From Flavobacterium sp. UBA7680 (GTDB lineage: Bacteria; Bacteroidota; Bacteroidia; Flavobacteriales; Flavobacteriaceae), in the NCBI RefSeq assembly GCF_002482975.1, contig NZ_DLHA01000017.1, positions 278,185-342,184 on the forward strand: DNA of 64,000 nucleotides, read 5' to 3'. Numbering within the stretch: the first letter of the stretch is position 1; each line of letters begins with the position of its first letter. Shown piece after piece: positions 50,859 to 59,935 of this stretch. The notes below the pieces were generated by a model. It did no database searches, was not told the origin of the DNA, and saw only the letters and a list, made by a program, of their open reading frames with translations. A program made the position numbers and the translations under genes.

Positions 50859-52826
50859 TTATTTATCAAGAACTTCAAAAGCAGAATTCATACTTTTAAA
50901 TTCAGGAACAATTTTTTTCATTTTTGCCACTATATCTTCATTATCATAAAAATCAGCAATTCCGATTAGCTCATCAATATCTGTATGCAGATTTTCATAT
51001 TCATCTTGTATTTCCTGTGCAATCATAATTTTATTATGATAGGTAGGTAATGTTTTAGAAGTATCGTTTAATAATTCTTCATATAATTTCTCACCAGGTC
51101 GTAATCCAACTATTTTTATTTTGATTTCCTTATCCGGAATAAATCCTGCAAGTTTAATCATTTTTTTAGCCAAATCTATTATTCTTACTGGTTTACCCAT
51201 ATCAAAAATATAAATTTCACCTCCATTACCCATTGCCCCGGCTTCTAAAACTAGCTGACAAGCTTCTGGAATGGTCATAAAATATCGAATAATATCTTGA
51301 TGAGTTATTGTTACCGGCCCCCCTTCTGCGATTTGTTTAGTAAACAACGGAACAACAGAACCGTTAGATCCTAAAACATTCCCAAAACGTGTTGTAATAA
51401 ACTTAGTTACTCCAGGTATATTTTCTTTTTGATTTTTCAAAAACAAAGACTGGACATATTTCTCTGCAATTCGCTTGCTGGCTCCCATAACATTACTCGG
51501 ATTCACAGCTTTATCGGTCGAAACCATCACGAATTTTTTGACATGATATTTACATGCCAAATCCGCTAAATTTTTGGTTCCTTTAATATTTGTTAAAATG
51601 GCTTGCGATGGATTTTCTTCCATTAAAGGAACATGCTTATAAGCAGCAGCATGAAAAACAACATGCGGATTATAATTTTTAAATACTTTTTCTAATGCTT
51701 TTTTACTTTTTACATCTGTAATAACTGCCACAATTTTTGCAGTTGTATCCATGCTTAATGTTTCTAAGCAAAGATTATGTAAAGGAGTTTCTGCGTGATC
51801 TAAAATAATAACCGTTTTTGGATTAAATCCAAGAACCTGTCTTACTATCTCACTACCAATTGACCCAGCAGCTCCAGTAATAAGAATGGTTTTATCTTTT
51901 AATTGTTTAGAAATGGACTTACTGTCTAAAACTATAGGTTTTCTTTCTAATAAATCTTCAATCTGAATATTTTTTACTTTTTGAGAAATCTCTTTTTGGT
52001 TTTCCCAATCTGAAATTAAAGGAACTGTATAAACTCTGTAATTGAATTCAAGACATTGATCAACTATAATTAATTGTTCGTCTTTTGACAAACTTTTATC
52101 AGCAATAATAACTCCTTCTGCAGCAACAGAGCGCATTAAAGCAGGAAGTTTTTTTCTTAAAATCAAAATAGGAAGATCTAACATTCTCTTCGATGCATTT
52201 TGATTATTTTTATCTACAAAACCAACAATTTTAAATCTAGATGGAGTTTCAAATTTTAATGCATTTGCAACAGAAATAGCATTTGCATCAGTTCCATAAA
52301 TAACGGTTCTTATAAGTTTTGAATTTGTTTTTTCTGAAAAATACAGTTCAAATGTTTGTTTTACAATTACACGGTATAAAAACAAACCACAGAAGGACAG
52401 CACTAAATTGATAAATAATGCCGTATTTAAGAATGCTTTTTCTCCTGTATATAATTCATAAACAAGATTTATAAACAAAAAAAACACCAATACTGACATT
52501 TGAGAAAACAACAATTTTATAGCATCAATATAGGATGAATGTCTAATAATTCCTGAATATGTTCTAAAAAGCCAAAAGAAAAAAACATTTACTATTATTA
52601 AACTGGATACAAAGTAAAAATCATGTGAGACAATAATATATCCTAACGCTGTACCTTCAAACAACATATAGGTAAATGTAAATGAAAAAAGAAGCACCAT
52701 AACATCTATGGCAACAATAATCCACCTTGGTAAATAACTAAGGTTATTAATATTTGCTCTCAAATTTCTTGGTGAAAAAGAGTTATACAATAAGGATGCT
52801 ATTTTGGTTGGTTTATCTGTATCCAA
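50859..52826 (-). CDS. Membrane NDP-sugar 4,6-dehydratase (WbpM/PglF/CapD type)
   Basis: Makes UDP-4-keto-6-deoxy-GlcNAc from UDP-GlcNAc. The 655-residue protein has about four N-terminal membrane helices (35-150), a first Rossmann domain (YGTDANAISVANALKFE) and the catalytic domain from about 305 (TILITGAAGSIGSEIVRQVL). In the active site the usual YxxxK of short-chain dehydrogenases is NVMGASKR (Met in place of Tyr), with MVSTDKAVNPSN before it, the hallmark of WbpM/PglF. It supplies the 4-keto sugar for the EpsN-type aminotransferase (55257) and for the reductase at 59936. Its own promoter box precedes it. Confidence 0.9.
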   Translation of the reverse strand: MDTDKPTKIASLLYNSFSPRNLRANINNLSYLPRWIIVAIDVMVLLFSFTFTYMLFEGTALGYIIVSHDFYFVSSLIIVNVFFFWLFRTYSGIIRHSSYIDAIKLLFSQMSVLVFFLFINLVYELYTGEKAFLNTALFINLVLSFCGLFLYRVIVKQTFELYFSEKTNSKLIRTVIYGTDANAISVANALKFETPSRFKIVGFVDKNNQNASKRMLDLPILILRKKLPALMRSVAAEGVIIADKSLSKDEQLIIVDQCLEFNYRVYTVPLISDWENQKEISQKVKNIQIEDLLERKPIVLDSKSISKQLKDKTILITGAAGSIGSEIVRQVLGFNPKTVIILDHAETPLHNLCLETLSMDTTAKIVAVITDVKSKKALEKVFKNYNPHVVFHAAAYKHVPLMEENPSQAILTNIKGTKNLADLACKYHVKKFVMVSTDKAVNPSNVMGASKRIAEKYVQSLFLKNQKENIPGVTKFITTRFGNVLGSNGSVVPLFTKQIAEGGPVTITHQDIIRYFMTIPEACQLVLEAGAMGNGGEIYIFDMGKPVRIIDLAKKMIKLAGFIPDKEIKIKIVGLRPGEKLYEELLNDTSKTLPTYHNKIMIAQEIQDEYENLHTDIDELIGIADFYDNEDIVAKMKKIVPEFKSMNSAFEVLDK

Positions 52827-52864
52827 TTTTGTTTAGTTTAATTCTGCACACTTTGTATGGCTTA

Positions 52865-52872
52865 CAAAAATA
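52865..52872 (-). promoter_or_regulatory. -7 box before the 4,6-dehydratase
   Basis: The minus strand reads TATTTTTG (full TAnnTTTG match) in the 83-base gap between rfbA and the dehydratase, 38 bases before the start at 52826. No -33 match at 19-base spacing. Confidence 0.4.
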
Positions 52873-52909
52873 CAAATTAAAGGTTTAAAATTTTATTTAT
52901 TAGTTAAAA

Positions 52910-53794
52910 TTAAACTTTAGAACCTTTTTTCTTTTGTTTTAAAAATTCTATTAAATAAGATCCATATCCAGATTTCACTAAAGGTAAAGCTAGATCCTCT
53001 AATTGTTCATTATTAATAAATCCTTGTCTCCATGCTACTTCCTCGATACATCCAACCTTTAAACCTTGTCTTTCTTCAAGAACCTGTACAAATTGGCCTG
53101 CCTGCATCAAGCTATTAAAAGTTCCAGTATCCAGCCAAGCTGTACCGCGACTTAATATGCCTACTTTCAATGTTTTTCTTTCTAAATATACTTTATTAAC
53201 ATCGGTAATTTCATATTCTCCTCGTGCACTTGGTTTAATATTTTTAGCAATTTCTACTACTGAATTATCATAAAAATACAAACCTGGAACTGCGAAATTT
53301 GATTTTGGAATTTCCGGTTTTTCTTCAATACTAATTGCATTTAGATTTTCATCAAACTCAACTACACCATAACGTTCCGGGTCTGAAACATGATAAGCAA
53401 AAACAACTCCGCCTTCTGGTTTTACATTAGATTTTAATAATTCCTGCATATTAGACCCAAAAAATATATTATCACCTAAAATCAGGGCCACATCATCATT
53501 ACCTATAAACTCTTCGCCAATAACAAAAGCCTGTGCCAAACCATTTGGTATTGCTTGTTCAGCATAGCTAAATTTGCATCCTAAACTTGAACCATCACCT
53601 AATAATTTTTTAAAGTTTGGCAAATCATGCGGAGTTGATATGATCAATATTTCATTAATTCCTGACATCATTAATGTGGACAATGGATAATAAATCATTG
53701 GTTTATCATAAACCGGCATCATTTGCTTGCTCATTGCAAGCGTAAGAGGGTGTAAACGTGTACCCGAACCTCCTGCTAAAATTATTCCTTTCAT
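52910..53794 (-). CDS. rfbA: Glucose-1-phosphate thymidylyltransferase
   Basis: Makes dTDP-glucose from dTTP and glucose-1-phosphate, the first step to dTDP-rhamnose. The 294-residue protein begins KGIILAGGSGTRLHPLTLAMSKQ, the nucleotidyltransferase signature. VALILGDNIFFGSNM and VPGLYFYDNSVVEIAKN are further standard blocks. rfbD and rfbC are directly upstream; rfbB, needed for the second step, is not in the window. Confidence 0.95.
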   Translation of the reverse strand: MKGIILAGGSGTRLHPLTLAMSKQMMPVYDKPMIYYPLSTLMMSGINEILIISTPHDLPNFKKLLGDGSSLGCKFSYAEQAIPNGLAQAFVIGEEFIGNDDVALILGDNIFFGSNMQELLKSNVKPEGGVVFAYHVSDPERYGVVEFDENLNAISIEEKPEIPKSNFAVPGLYFYDNSVVEIAKNIKPSARGEYEITDVNKVYLERKTLKVGILSRGTAWLDTGTFNSLMQAGQFVQVLEERQGLKVGCIEEVAWRQGFINNEQLEDLALPLVKSGYGSYLIEFLKQKKKGSKV

Positions 53795-53842
53795 AGTATC
53801 TTTTTTAAATTTTAAAGATTTTCAATAAATCTTAAAATTAGT

Positions 53843-54688
53843 TTATACAAACATCTTTTTTAAACTATCTCTATAATCAGGCACATCCAAATTATAAATT
53901 GACTTTATTTTTTCTTTATTTAATAGTGAGAATTTTGGACGCTTTGCAGGTGTTGGGTAAGCTGAAGTGGGAATTCCACCAACATTACATTTGTAATCAC
54001 CCAATACTTTTATTGCTAATGCAAATTCATACCAGCTTATTTCGCCTTCGTTTGAAAAATTATAAATTCCCGGAATCCATTTTGAAGATTCTATGATATC
54101 AATCATAGCAATAGCCAAATCAGTTGCGTAAGTTGGTGAACCTATTTGATCGTTCACAACATTAATTTCATCTCTTTCCTGCATTAGTCTCTGCATTGTT
54201 TTAACGAAATTATTTCCGAATTTACTGTAAACCCAAGAAGTTCTTATTATAATTGAATTAGGATTTTCTTTTAAACAAGCAATCTCTCCAGCTAGTTTAC
54301 TTTCCCCATATACATTTATCGGATTTGTTTCCGAATCCTCGCTTAAAGCAATAGAAGAAGTCCCATCAAAAACATAATCTGTTGAAACATGAATTAAACT
54401 CACGTCATTTTCTGCAGTGTACCTAGCAATTAATTCTATTGCTAAATGATTGACCCTAAAAGCCAATTCTTTTTCAGTTTCTGCTTTATCAACAGCTGTA
54501 TATGCGCCGCAGTTCAATATTATATCTGGCTGAATGTCCTTTAATTGTATCTGAAGTATATCTAAATCATTCAAAGTAATTTTTGTTCTATCGGCAAAAA
54601 TCCACTCATATTTTGGATAACTTTCAGACAAGACCGCTATTTCAGATCCTAACTGTCCACTTGATCCTGTTACTAATATTTTTTTCAT
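53843..54688 (-). CDS. rfbD: dTDP-4-dehydrorhamnose reductase
   Basis: The last step of dTDP-L-rhamnose synthesis. The 281-residue SDR enzyme has ILVTGSSGQLGSEIAVLS (NAD(P) motif), LIHVSTDYVFDGTSS and the catalytic YGESKLAGE (YxxxK). The C-terminal block SFLLNKEKIKSIY-like (KRPKFSLLNKEKIK) matches the usual RPxxSxLxxxK end. The start overlaps the rfbC stop by one base. Confidence 0.93.
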   Translation of the reverse strand: MKKILVTGSSGQLGSEIAVLSESYPKYEWIFADRTKITLNDLDILQIQLKDIQPDIILNCGAYTAVDKAETEKELAFRVNHLAIELIARYTAENDVSLIHVSTDYVFDGTSSIALSEDSETNPINVYGESKLAGEIACLKENPNSIIIRTSWVYSKFGNNFVKTMQRLMQERDEINVVNDQIGSPTYATDLAIAMIDIIESSKWIPGIYNFSNEGEISWYEFALAIKVLGDYKCNVGGIPTSAYPTPAKRPKFSLLNKEKIKSIYNLDVPDYRDSLKKMFV

Positions 54689-55236
54689 TAAAATAAGCTA
54701 TTACAGTTTTCAATAAAAGGAAGTATTTGATCTTTTTCAGAAACAATAGCATCATTTAAGTCCAGCCCCCAATCAATATTTAATGATGGATCATCAAATT
54801 TAATCCCTCCTTCAGAAGGTTTATTATAAAATTGATCACATTTGTACATTACAGAGGCCGTTTCACTAATAACTGAAAATCCATGCGCAAAACCTTGTGG
54901 AACCAGCAATTGCTTTTTATTTTCTGCAGATAACAAAATACTAAATGATTTACCATAAGTTGGAGAATCTTTTCTTAAATCTACAGCGACATCAATGATT
55001 TCACCTTCTAAAACACGTACTAGTTTTGTTTGAGCAAATGGGGGGTTTTGATAATGTAATCCCCTTAGAGTTCCATATTTTGAAAAAGATTGATTGTCCT
55101 GAACAAAATCGATTTCAACACCAAGAGTCTCAAATTTCGTTTTACTATAAGACTCAAAAAAATAACCTCTTTCATCTCCAAAAACTGTTGGTTCAACTAT
55201 AAGTAAATCTTTAATAAATGTTTCTTCAATTTTCAT
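54688..55236 (-). CDS. rfbC: dTDP-4-dehydrorhamnose 3,5-epimerase
   Basis: Epimerises dTDP-4-keto-6-deoxyglucose at C3 and C5. The 182-residue cupin shows VFGDERGYFFESYSKTKF, SKYGTLRGLHYQNPPFAQTK with the catalytic His, and LVPQGFAHGFSVIS. The ATG at 55234-55236 (MKIEETFIKDLLIVEP) is chosen; nine upstream codons are open but overlap the preceding gene. Order of transcription: aminotransferase, rfbC, rfbD, rfbA. Confidence 0.93.
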   Translation of the reverse strand: MKIEETFIKDLLIVEPTVFGDERGYFFESYSKTKFETLGVEIDFVQDNQSFSKYGTLRGLHYQNPPFAQTKLVRVLEGEIIDVAVDLRKDSPTYGKSFSILLSAENKKQLLVPQGFAHGFSVISETASVMYKCDQFYNKPSEGGIKFDDPSLNIDWGLDLNDAIVSEKDQILPFIENCNSLF

Positions 55237-55256
55237 ATTAAAATAATTCTTATTTT

Positions 55257-56399
55257 TTAGCAATTAAAAAAAGATCTAATTACTTTTTTAATTCTGTTTT
55301 TATCTTCATCTGTAAGGCTTGATCCCGAAGGCAGACAAAGTCCGTTTACAAATAATTCTTCGGCAACTTTTTCTCCATAATAAGGAAATTCTTGAAAAAC
55401 TGGCTGTAAGTGCATCGGTTTCCAAATTGGTCGACTTTCTATATTTTGTGTTTCGAGTGCTACCCTTAAAGCTTCTCTATTTATATTATTCTTAGAATTT
55501 TGTTTTATTAAAACTGTGTTCAGCCAGTAATTTGAATAAAAATTCTCATTTGAAATTTCAAAAAGCTCTACATCTTCTATATCACAAAAAATATCTTTAT
55601 AAAAAAAATGATTTTTCCTTCTCTTTTCGATGTTTAACTCTAGAATTTTTATTTGACCAAGGCCTATCCCTGCACAAACATTACTCATCCGATAATTATA
55701 ACCTATCTTGCTATGCTGATAATGAACTGCTTTATCTCTTGCCTGTGTAGCATAAAAAATAGCTTTTTCTTTTAAATTTAATGAATTACAAATTAAGGCT
55801 CCTCCGCTTGATGTTGTAATTATTTTATTCCCATTAAAAGATAAAATTCCAAAATTCCCAAAAGCTCCACATTCTTTACCTTTGTACTTACTTCCTAATG
55901 CTTCGGCACTATCTTCAATTACAGGAATTTCGTACCGATCTGCAACTGCATGAATTTCATCCACTTTGTAAGGTATTCCATACAGATGAACTGCAATAAT
56001 TGCCTTAGGTTTTTTACCTTTTTTTATTCTGTTTATTATAGCAATTTCCAGATTTTCTGGACACATATTCCAAGTTTCTGGTTCACTATCGACAAACACT
56101 GGAATAGCATTCTGATACAGAATAGGATTTGCTGATGCCGAAAATGTAAGTGTTTGGCAAATAACTTCGTCTCCAGCTTCTACCCCTAGCATGATTAACG
56201 CTAAATGTATTGCAGATGTTCCAGAATTCAAAGCTGTTACAAATACTTTTTCATTAAAATATTCTTGAATCTTAACTTCAAAGTCATCAACATTTGGGCC
56301 TCCCGAAGTAATCCAATTAGACTCTAGTGCTCTTTGAATATATTCCTGTTCGAAACCGCTTTGTTCCGATAATGACAAAAAAATTCTTTTACTATCCAT
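55257..56399 (-). CDS. PLP-dependent sugar aminotransferase (EpsN/PglE-like)
   Basis: A DegT/DnrJ/EryC1 enzyme of 380 residues that aminates a 4-keto nucleotide sugar. The active-site Lys lies in FGILSFNGNKIITTSSGGAL, the wording typical of EpsN/PglE enzymes, which act on UDP-4-keto-6-deoxy-GlcNAc. NSGTSAIHLALIMLGVEAGDE and VIEDSAEALGSKYKG (PLP pocket) are also present. With the 4,6-dehydratase (50859) it should make UDP-4-amino-4,6-dideoxy-GlcNAc. No clear PglD-type acetyltransferase lies beside it. The start overlaps the cupin gene by 8 bases. Confidence 0.88.
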   Translation of the reverse strand: MDSKRIFLSLSEQSGFEQEYIQRALESNWITSGGPNVDDFEVKIQEYFNEKVFVTALNSGTSAIHLALIMLGVEAGDEVICQTLTFSASANPILYQNAIPVFVDSEPETWNMCPENLEIAIINRIKKGKKPKAIIAVHLYGIPYKVDEIHAVADRYEIPVIEDSAEALGSKYKGKECGAFGNFGILSFNGNKIITTSSGGALICNSLNLKEKAIFYATQARDKAVHYQHSKIGYNYRMSNVCAGIGLGQIKILELNIEKRRKNHFFYKDIFCDIEDVELFEISNENFYSNYWLNTVLIKQNSKNNINREALRVALETQNIESRPIWKPMHLQPVFQEFPYYGEKVAEELFVNGLCLPSGSSLTDEDKNRIKKVIRSFFNC

Positions 56400-56814
56400 T
56401 TATGTTCCAATAATCAAAAGGAAAACGAACATCATCTTCTTTAACTTTTGTTAATGGTAAAGTCGAAAATGAAATTAATTTTGAGTTTTCTTGTATAGAC
56501 TCAATTGCATTTGCATAACCAGCTGGAATATGAACTATTTTACTCTCAGATTCTGAAACAAATATTGTTTCAATAAGTAAATCTTTTGAAGGATTATCCC
56601 AATCATCAACTTTTACGAAATGAATTTTAAATGATCCTTTTAAACAGTAAAAATTTTTAGAATCTAATTTATGACCTTGCCAAGCCCGAATTGGATTTTC
56701 TTGAGAATTACTTATTATGTAAAATCTCTCTATATCTTGAAAACTAAAATCATTAACATATGAAATAGTTCCTCGATGATCTGAGAAATTCCCGCCTTGA
56801 ATTATTTTAGGCAT
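56392..56814 (-). CDS. Cupin sugar isomerase/epimerase (RmlC/WxcM-like)
   Basis: A 140-residue single-cupin protein (a Met-Met start; the second Met is used here). RGTISYVNDFSFQDIERFYI, IRAWQGHKLDSKNFYCLKGSF and VHIPAGYANAIESI mark the RmlC-like jelly roll; the RaWqgHk block replaces RGLHYQ of RmlC. Such proteins are annotated as sugar epimerases or dTDP-3,4-ketoisomerases (FdtA-like) and often stand next to an aminotransferase, as here. The exact reaction is not clear. Confidence 0.75.
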   Translation of the reverse strand: MPKIIQGGNFSDHRGTISYVNDFSFQDIERFYIISNSQENPIRAWQGHKLDSKNFYCLKGSFKIHFVKVDDWDNPSKDLLIETIFVSESESKIVHIPAGYANAIESIQENSKLISFSTLPLTKVKEDDVRFPFDYWNING

Positions 56815-57779
56815 CATAAACTTAATCTTAAGTTGTTTTTTCTTAATAGATAAAACTTTAATGAATATATTAATAGTAATGGAACAATTACAATTACAAA
56901 AAGAATTAGATCTTGAACTTTTTGATACAGAAATATAACTAAAAATGAAATTCCAGTCTGTACAATCGCATAATACAAAGACACTAATCTATGCTGTATT
57001 TTATATTCGTTACTCAATACTTGATATAGATGTAAGCGGTGTGCTTCAAATATATTTTGTTTTAAATATAAACGATGAAGGATTGTACATACAGCATCAA
57101 TGCCGTAAACAGCTAAAAATAAAAACCAAATAAGACTGTTTGTAATTAAAATTAATTTTAAAACTAAATAAATAATCCAAAAAGCTATTGCAATACTTCC
57201 AACATCACCTGCAAAACACTTAGCTTTTTTTCTATAGTTAAAAAACAAAAAAACTAAACTTGCAATAATTGCATATTTTATAAAAGTACCACTAATAAAA
57301 AGTTGAATCTTAGTATTTACATATAATAATGATCCCATTATAACTAAAGTGTAAAGCCCTGTAATACCATTAATTCCATCCATGAAATTGTATGCATTAA
57401 TGAGGCCAATTGCCAAAATATAAGCAATTACAACGCCCCAGATTGGAACTAAATTAAATAATTCTAAGTCATAAAAAATTAAGGTAATAGAAAGAAAATG
57501 AATTGAAATTCGGATTTTGTTAGACAAACTCTGAATATCATCCCAAAAACTAACCAAACTAACCAAAGTTAATCCAGTAAAGAAAAAATAATTATTTTGA
57601 ACATTCTGCACAAAATAAAGTAATGCTGAAAACCAAAAAATAACTCCTCCTCCTCGTAAGGTTATTTCTGTATGTGAGCTTCTTAAATTTGGTTTGTCGA
57701 TGATATTAAAACGATCTGCTACTTTAAAATAAAGTAACATCAAAATCATTAATGTAATTCCTAGAATTCCGTATTCCAT
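56814..57779 (-). CDS. WecA/WbpL-like polyprenyl-phosphate sugar-1-phosphate transferase
   Basis: A polytopic MraY-family enzyme that starts a glycan on undecaprenyl phosphate. The 321-residue protein has about ten membrane helices. Cytoplasmic motifs: DKPNLRSSHTEITLRGGG, FWDDIQSLSNKIR (DD), INAYNFMDGINGITGLY, CFAGDVGSIAIAF and FEAHRLHLYQ. WecA has DGIDGL; this protein has DGINGI, as in the WbpL branch that uses UDP-FucNAc or UDP-QuiNAc. The reductase at 59936 is the usual partner of WbpL. The start lies 17 bases after the fcl stop. Confidence 0.88.
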   Translation of the reverse strand: MEYGILGITLMILMLLYFKVADRFNIIDKPNLRSSHTEITLRGGGVIFWFSALLYFVQNVQNNYFFFTGLTLVSLVSFWDDIQSLSNKIRISIHFLSITLIFYDLELFNLVPIWGVVIAYILAIGLINAYNFMDGINGITGLYTLVIMGSLLYVNTKIQLFISGTFIKYAIIASLVFLFFNYRKKAKCFAGDVGSIAIAFWIIYLVLKLILITNSLIWFLFLAVYGIDAVCTILHRLYLKQNIFEAHRLHLYQVLSNEYKIQHRLVSLYYAIVQTGISFLVIFLYQKVQDLILFVIVIVPLLLIYSLKFYLLRKNNLRLSL

Positions 57780-57796
57780 AATTTTAAGAACTTATA

Positions 57797-58729
57797 TTAA
57801 TCCCAATTAGTATCTCTAATTTCATCATAAACTTTTTGAATCCCTTGTTCTAAAGTTGTTTTAGCTTTCCATCCAAAACCGCTTAATTTAGAAACATCCA
57901 TTAATTTACGAGGAGTACCGTCTGGTTTACTCGGGTCTGTAATAATTTCACCTTCAAAGCCTACAATTTTTTTAACTAAAATTGCAAGATCTAAAATTGA
58001 AATATCTTCACCCACTCCTATATTCATTAATCCCGAATCGTTATAATTTTCCATTAAAAACAGACAAGCTTCTGCAAGATCATCTGCATGTAAAAATTCC
58101 CTTTTAGGGCTTCCAGTTCCCCAAATTGTTACAGCAGAATCTTCATTACGTTTAGCCGTAATAAATTTTCTCAGCATTGCAGGTAATACATGAGAATTTT
58201 TTAAGTCATAATTATCATTAGGACCATATAAATTTGTAGGCATCACAGATATAAAATTACATCCAAACTGATCTCTATAGGCATCACACATTTTTATTCC
58301 GGCAATTTTTGCAATAGCATACGGTTCATTTGTAGGCTCTAATTCCCCAGTTAGCATATATTCTTCTTTTAATGGCTGCGGTGCCAATTTTGGATATATA
58401 CATGAGGAACCAAGAAACATCAGTTTAGTAACGTTATTTAAATATGATTGATGTATTACATTATTTTGTATCATCAAATTTTCATAGATAAAATCCCCTT
58501 TGAAAGTGTTATTTGCAATTATACCTCCAACTTTCGCAGCTGCCAGGAAAACATAATCGGGTTTTTCATTTTTAAAAAAGTCGGCTACCGCCTGCTGGTC
58601 TCTAAGATCCAGTTCTGAGGAAGTTTTTAAAATAAAATTGGTAAAACCTTTTGCTTTTAATTGTCTTAAAATAGCAGAACCAACCATTCCACGATGTCCT
58701 GCTATATATATTTTATCATCTAAATTCAT
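57797..58729 (-). CDS. fcl: GDP-L-fucose synthase
   Basis: Epimerises and reduces GDP-4-keto-6-deoxymannose to GDP-L-fucose. The 310-residue SDR enzyme starts IYIAGHRGMVGSAILRQL, with LFLGSSCIYPKLAPQPLKEE and the catalytic EPYAIAKIAGIKMC (YxxxK); SPKREFLHADDLAEA follows. It stands 50 bases after gmd. Together they supply the GT10 fucosyltransferase further down the locus. Confidence 0.95.
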   Translation of the reverse strand: MNLDDKIYIAGHRGMVGSAILRQLKAKGFTNFILKTSSELDLRDQQAVADFFKNEKPDYVFLAAAKVGGIIANNTFKGDFIYENLMIQNNVIHQSYLNNVTKLMFLGSSCIYPKLAPQPLKEEYMLTGELEPTNEPYAIAKIAGIKMCDAYRDQFGCNFISVMPTNLYGPNDNYDLKNSHVLPAMLRKFITAKRNEDSAVTIWGTGSPKREFLHADDLAEACLFLMENYNDSGLMNIGVGEDISILDLAILVKKIVGFEGEIITDPSKPDGTPRKLMDVSKLSGFGWKAKTTLEQGIQKVYDEIRDTNWD

Positions 58730-58779
58730 AATGCCAAATTTCTCCCTTCCAGATTAAAATTATTCTACTTTTGTTTAAA

Positions 58780-59895
58780 TTAATATTTAACCGATTTTAT
58801 TTCTTTTAACATTTTTCCTTTTTGAACATAGTCAAGATCGGATGTCATCATTTCTTTCACTAATCCTGCCAGATCATATTTAGGAACCCATCCTAATTTG
58901 GTTTTAGATTTCGTAGGATCTCCAATAAGTAAGTCAACCTCGGTAGGTCGGAAATATTGTGGGTCGACAGAAATAACCTGTTTACCTAACTCAATTTGAT
59001 AAGCAGGATTACTGCAAGCAGAAACATATCCTTTTTCATTTATTCCTTCTCCTCTAAATTCGATACTTATCCCTACTTCTGCAAATGACATTTTAACAAA
59101 ATCCCGTACATAGGTAGTTTCTCCCATAGCAATTACATAATCTTCAGCTGTGTCTTGCTGTAAAATACGCCACATAGCTTCTACATAATCCTTAGCATGA
59201 CCCCAATCACGTTGTGCATCTAAATTTCCTAAGTATAAGCAATCTTGTTCGCCCAAAGCAATAGCAGCTGTAGCCATGGTAATTTTACGCGTCACGAAAG
59301 TTTCACCTCGACGTGGCGATTCGTGATTAAACAAAATTCCGTTACAAGCAAACATATCATAAGCTTCACGATAATTTTTTGTAATCCAGAAGCCATAAAT
59401 TTTGGCTACTCCATAAGGAGAACGAGGATAAAAAGGTGATTGTTCATCATACAATCCTTTTGCATTTTTATTCTCGGCTAAACCTCCATACAATTCTGAT
59501 GTTGACGCCTGATAAATACGGGTTTTCTTTTCCATACCCAAAATACGCACTGCTTCTAAAATTCTTAATGTACCAATACCATCAACATTTGCAACATATT
59601 CTGGTGAATCAAAAGAAACCTTTACATGACTCATTGCTCCTAAATTATAAATCTCATCAGGCTGTACTTCCTGAATAATTCTAATAATATTTGTAGAATC
59701 TGTTAAATCTCCATAATGCAGTTTAAAATTCACATGTGTTTCATGTTGATCTTGGTAAATATGATCAATACGCTGCGTATTAAAAGATGAAGCTCTTCTT
59801 TTAACACCGTGAACCATATAACCTTTCTCTAATAATAATTCTGCCAAGTATGAACCATCTTGTCCTGTGATTCCTGTTATAAGAGCTATTTTCAT
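58780..59895 (-). CDS. gmd: GDP-mannose 4,6-dehydratase
   Basis: Converts GDP-D-mannose to GDP-4-keto-6-deoxymannose. The 371-residue enzyme has ALITGITGQDGSYLAELLLE, VHGVKRRASSFNTQRIDHIY and the catalytic SPYGVAKIYGFWITKNYREAY region (YxxxK), plus FNHESPRRGETFVTRKI, all strongly conserved. First of the gmd-fcl pair; 40 bases after the NAD-dependent reductase. Confidence 0.96.
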   Translation of the reverse strand: MKIALITGITGQDGSYLAELLLEKGYMVHGVKRRASSFNTQRIDHIYQDQHETHVNFKLHYGDLTDSTNIIRIIQEVQPDEIYNLGAMSHVKVSFDSPEYVANVDGIGTLRILEAVRILGMEKKTRIYQASTSELYGGLAENKNAKGLYDEQSPFYPRSPYGVAKIYGFWITKNYREAYDMFACNGILFNHESPRRGETFVTRKITMATAAIALGEQDCLYLGNLDAQRDWGHAKDYVEAMWRILQQDTAEDYVIAMGETTYVRDFVKMSFAEVGISIEFRGEGINEKGYVSACSNPAYQIELGKQVISVDPQYFRPTEVDLLIGDPTKSKTKLGWVPKYDLAGLVKEMMTSDLDYVQKGKMLKEIKSVKY

Positions 59896-59935
59896 AATAT
59901 AAATTTAATATCTTAATCGAATTTGTTTAATAATC

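Noticed and set aside
50859..52826. The large dehydratase as the missing rfbB
   Set aside because: It has membrane helices, two Rossmann domains and the MxxxK site of UDP-GlcNAc dehydratases, unlike soluble RfbB with YxxxK.
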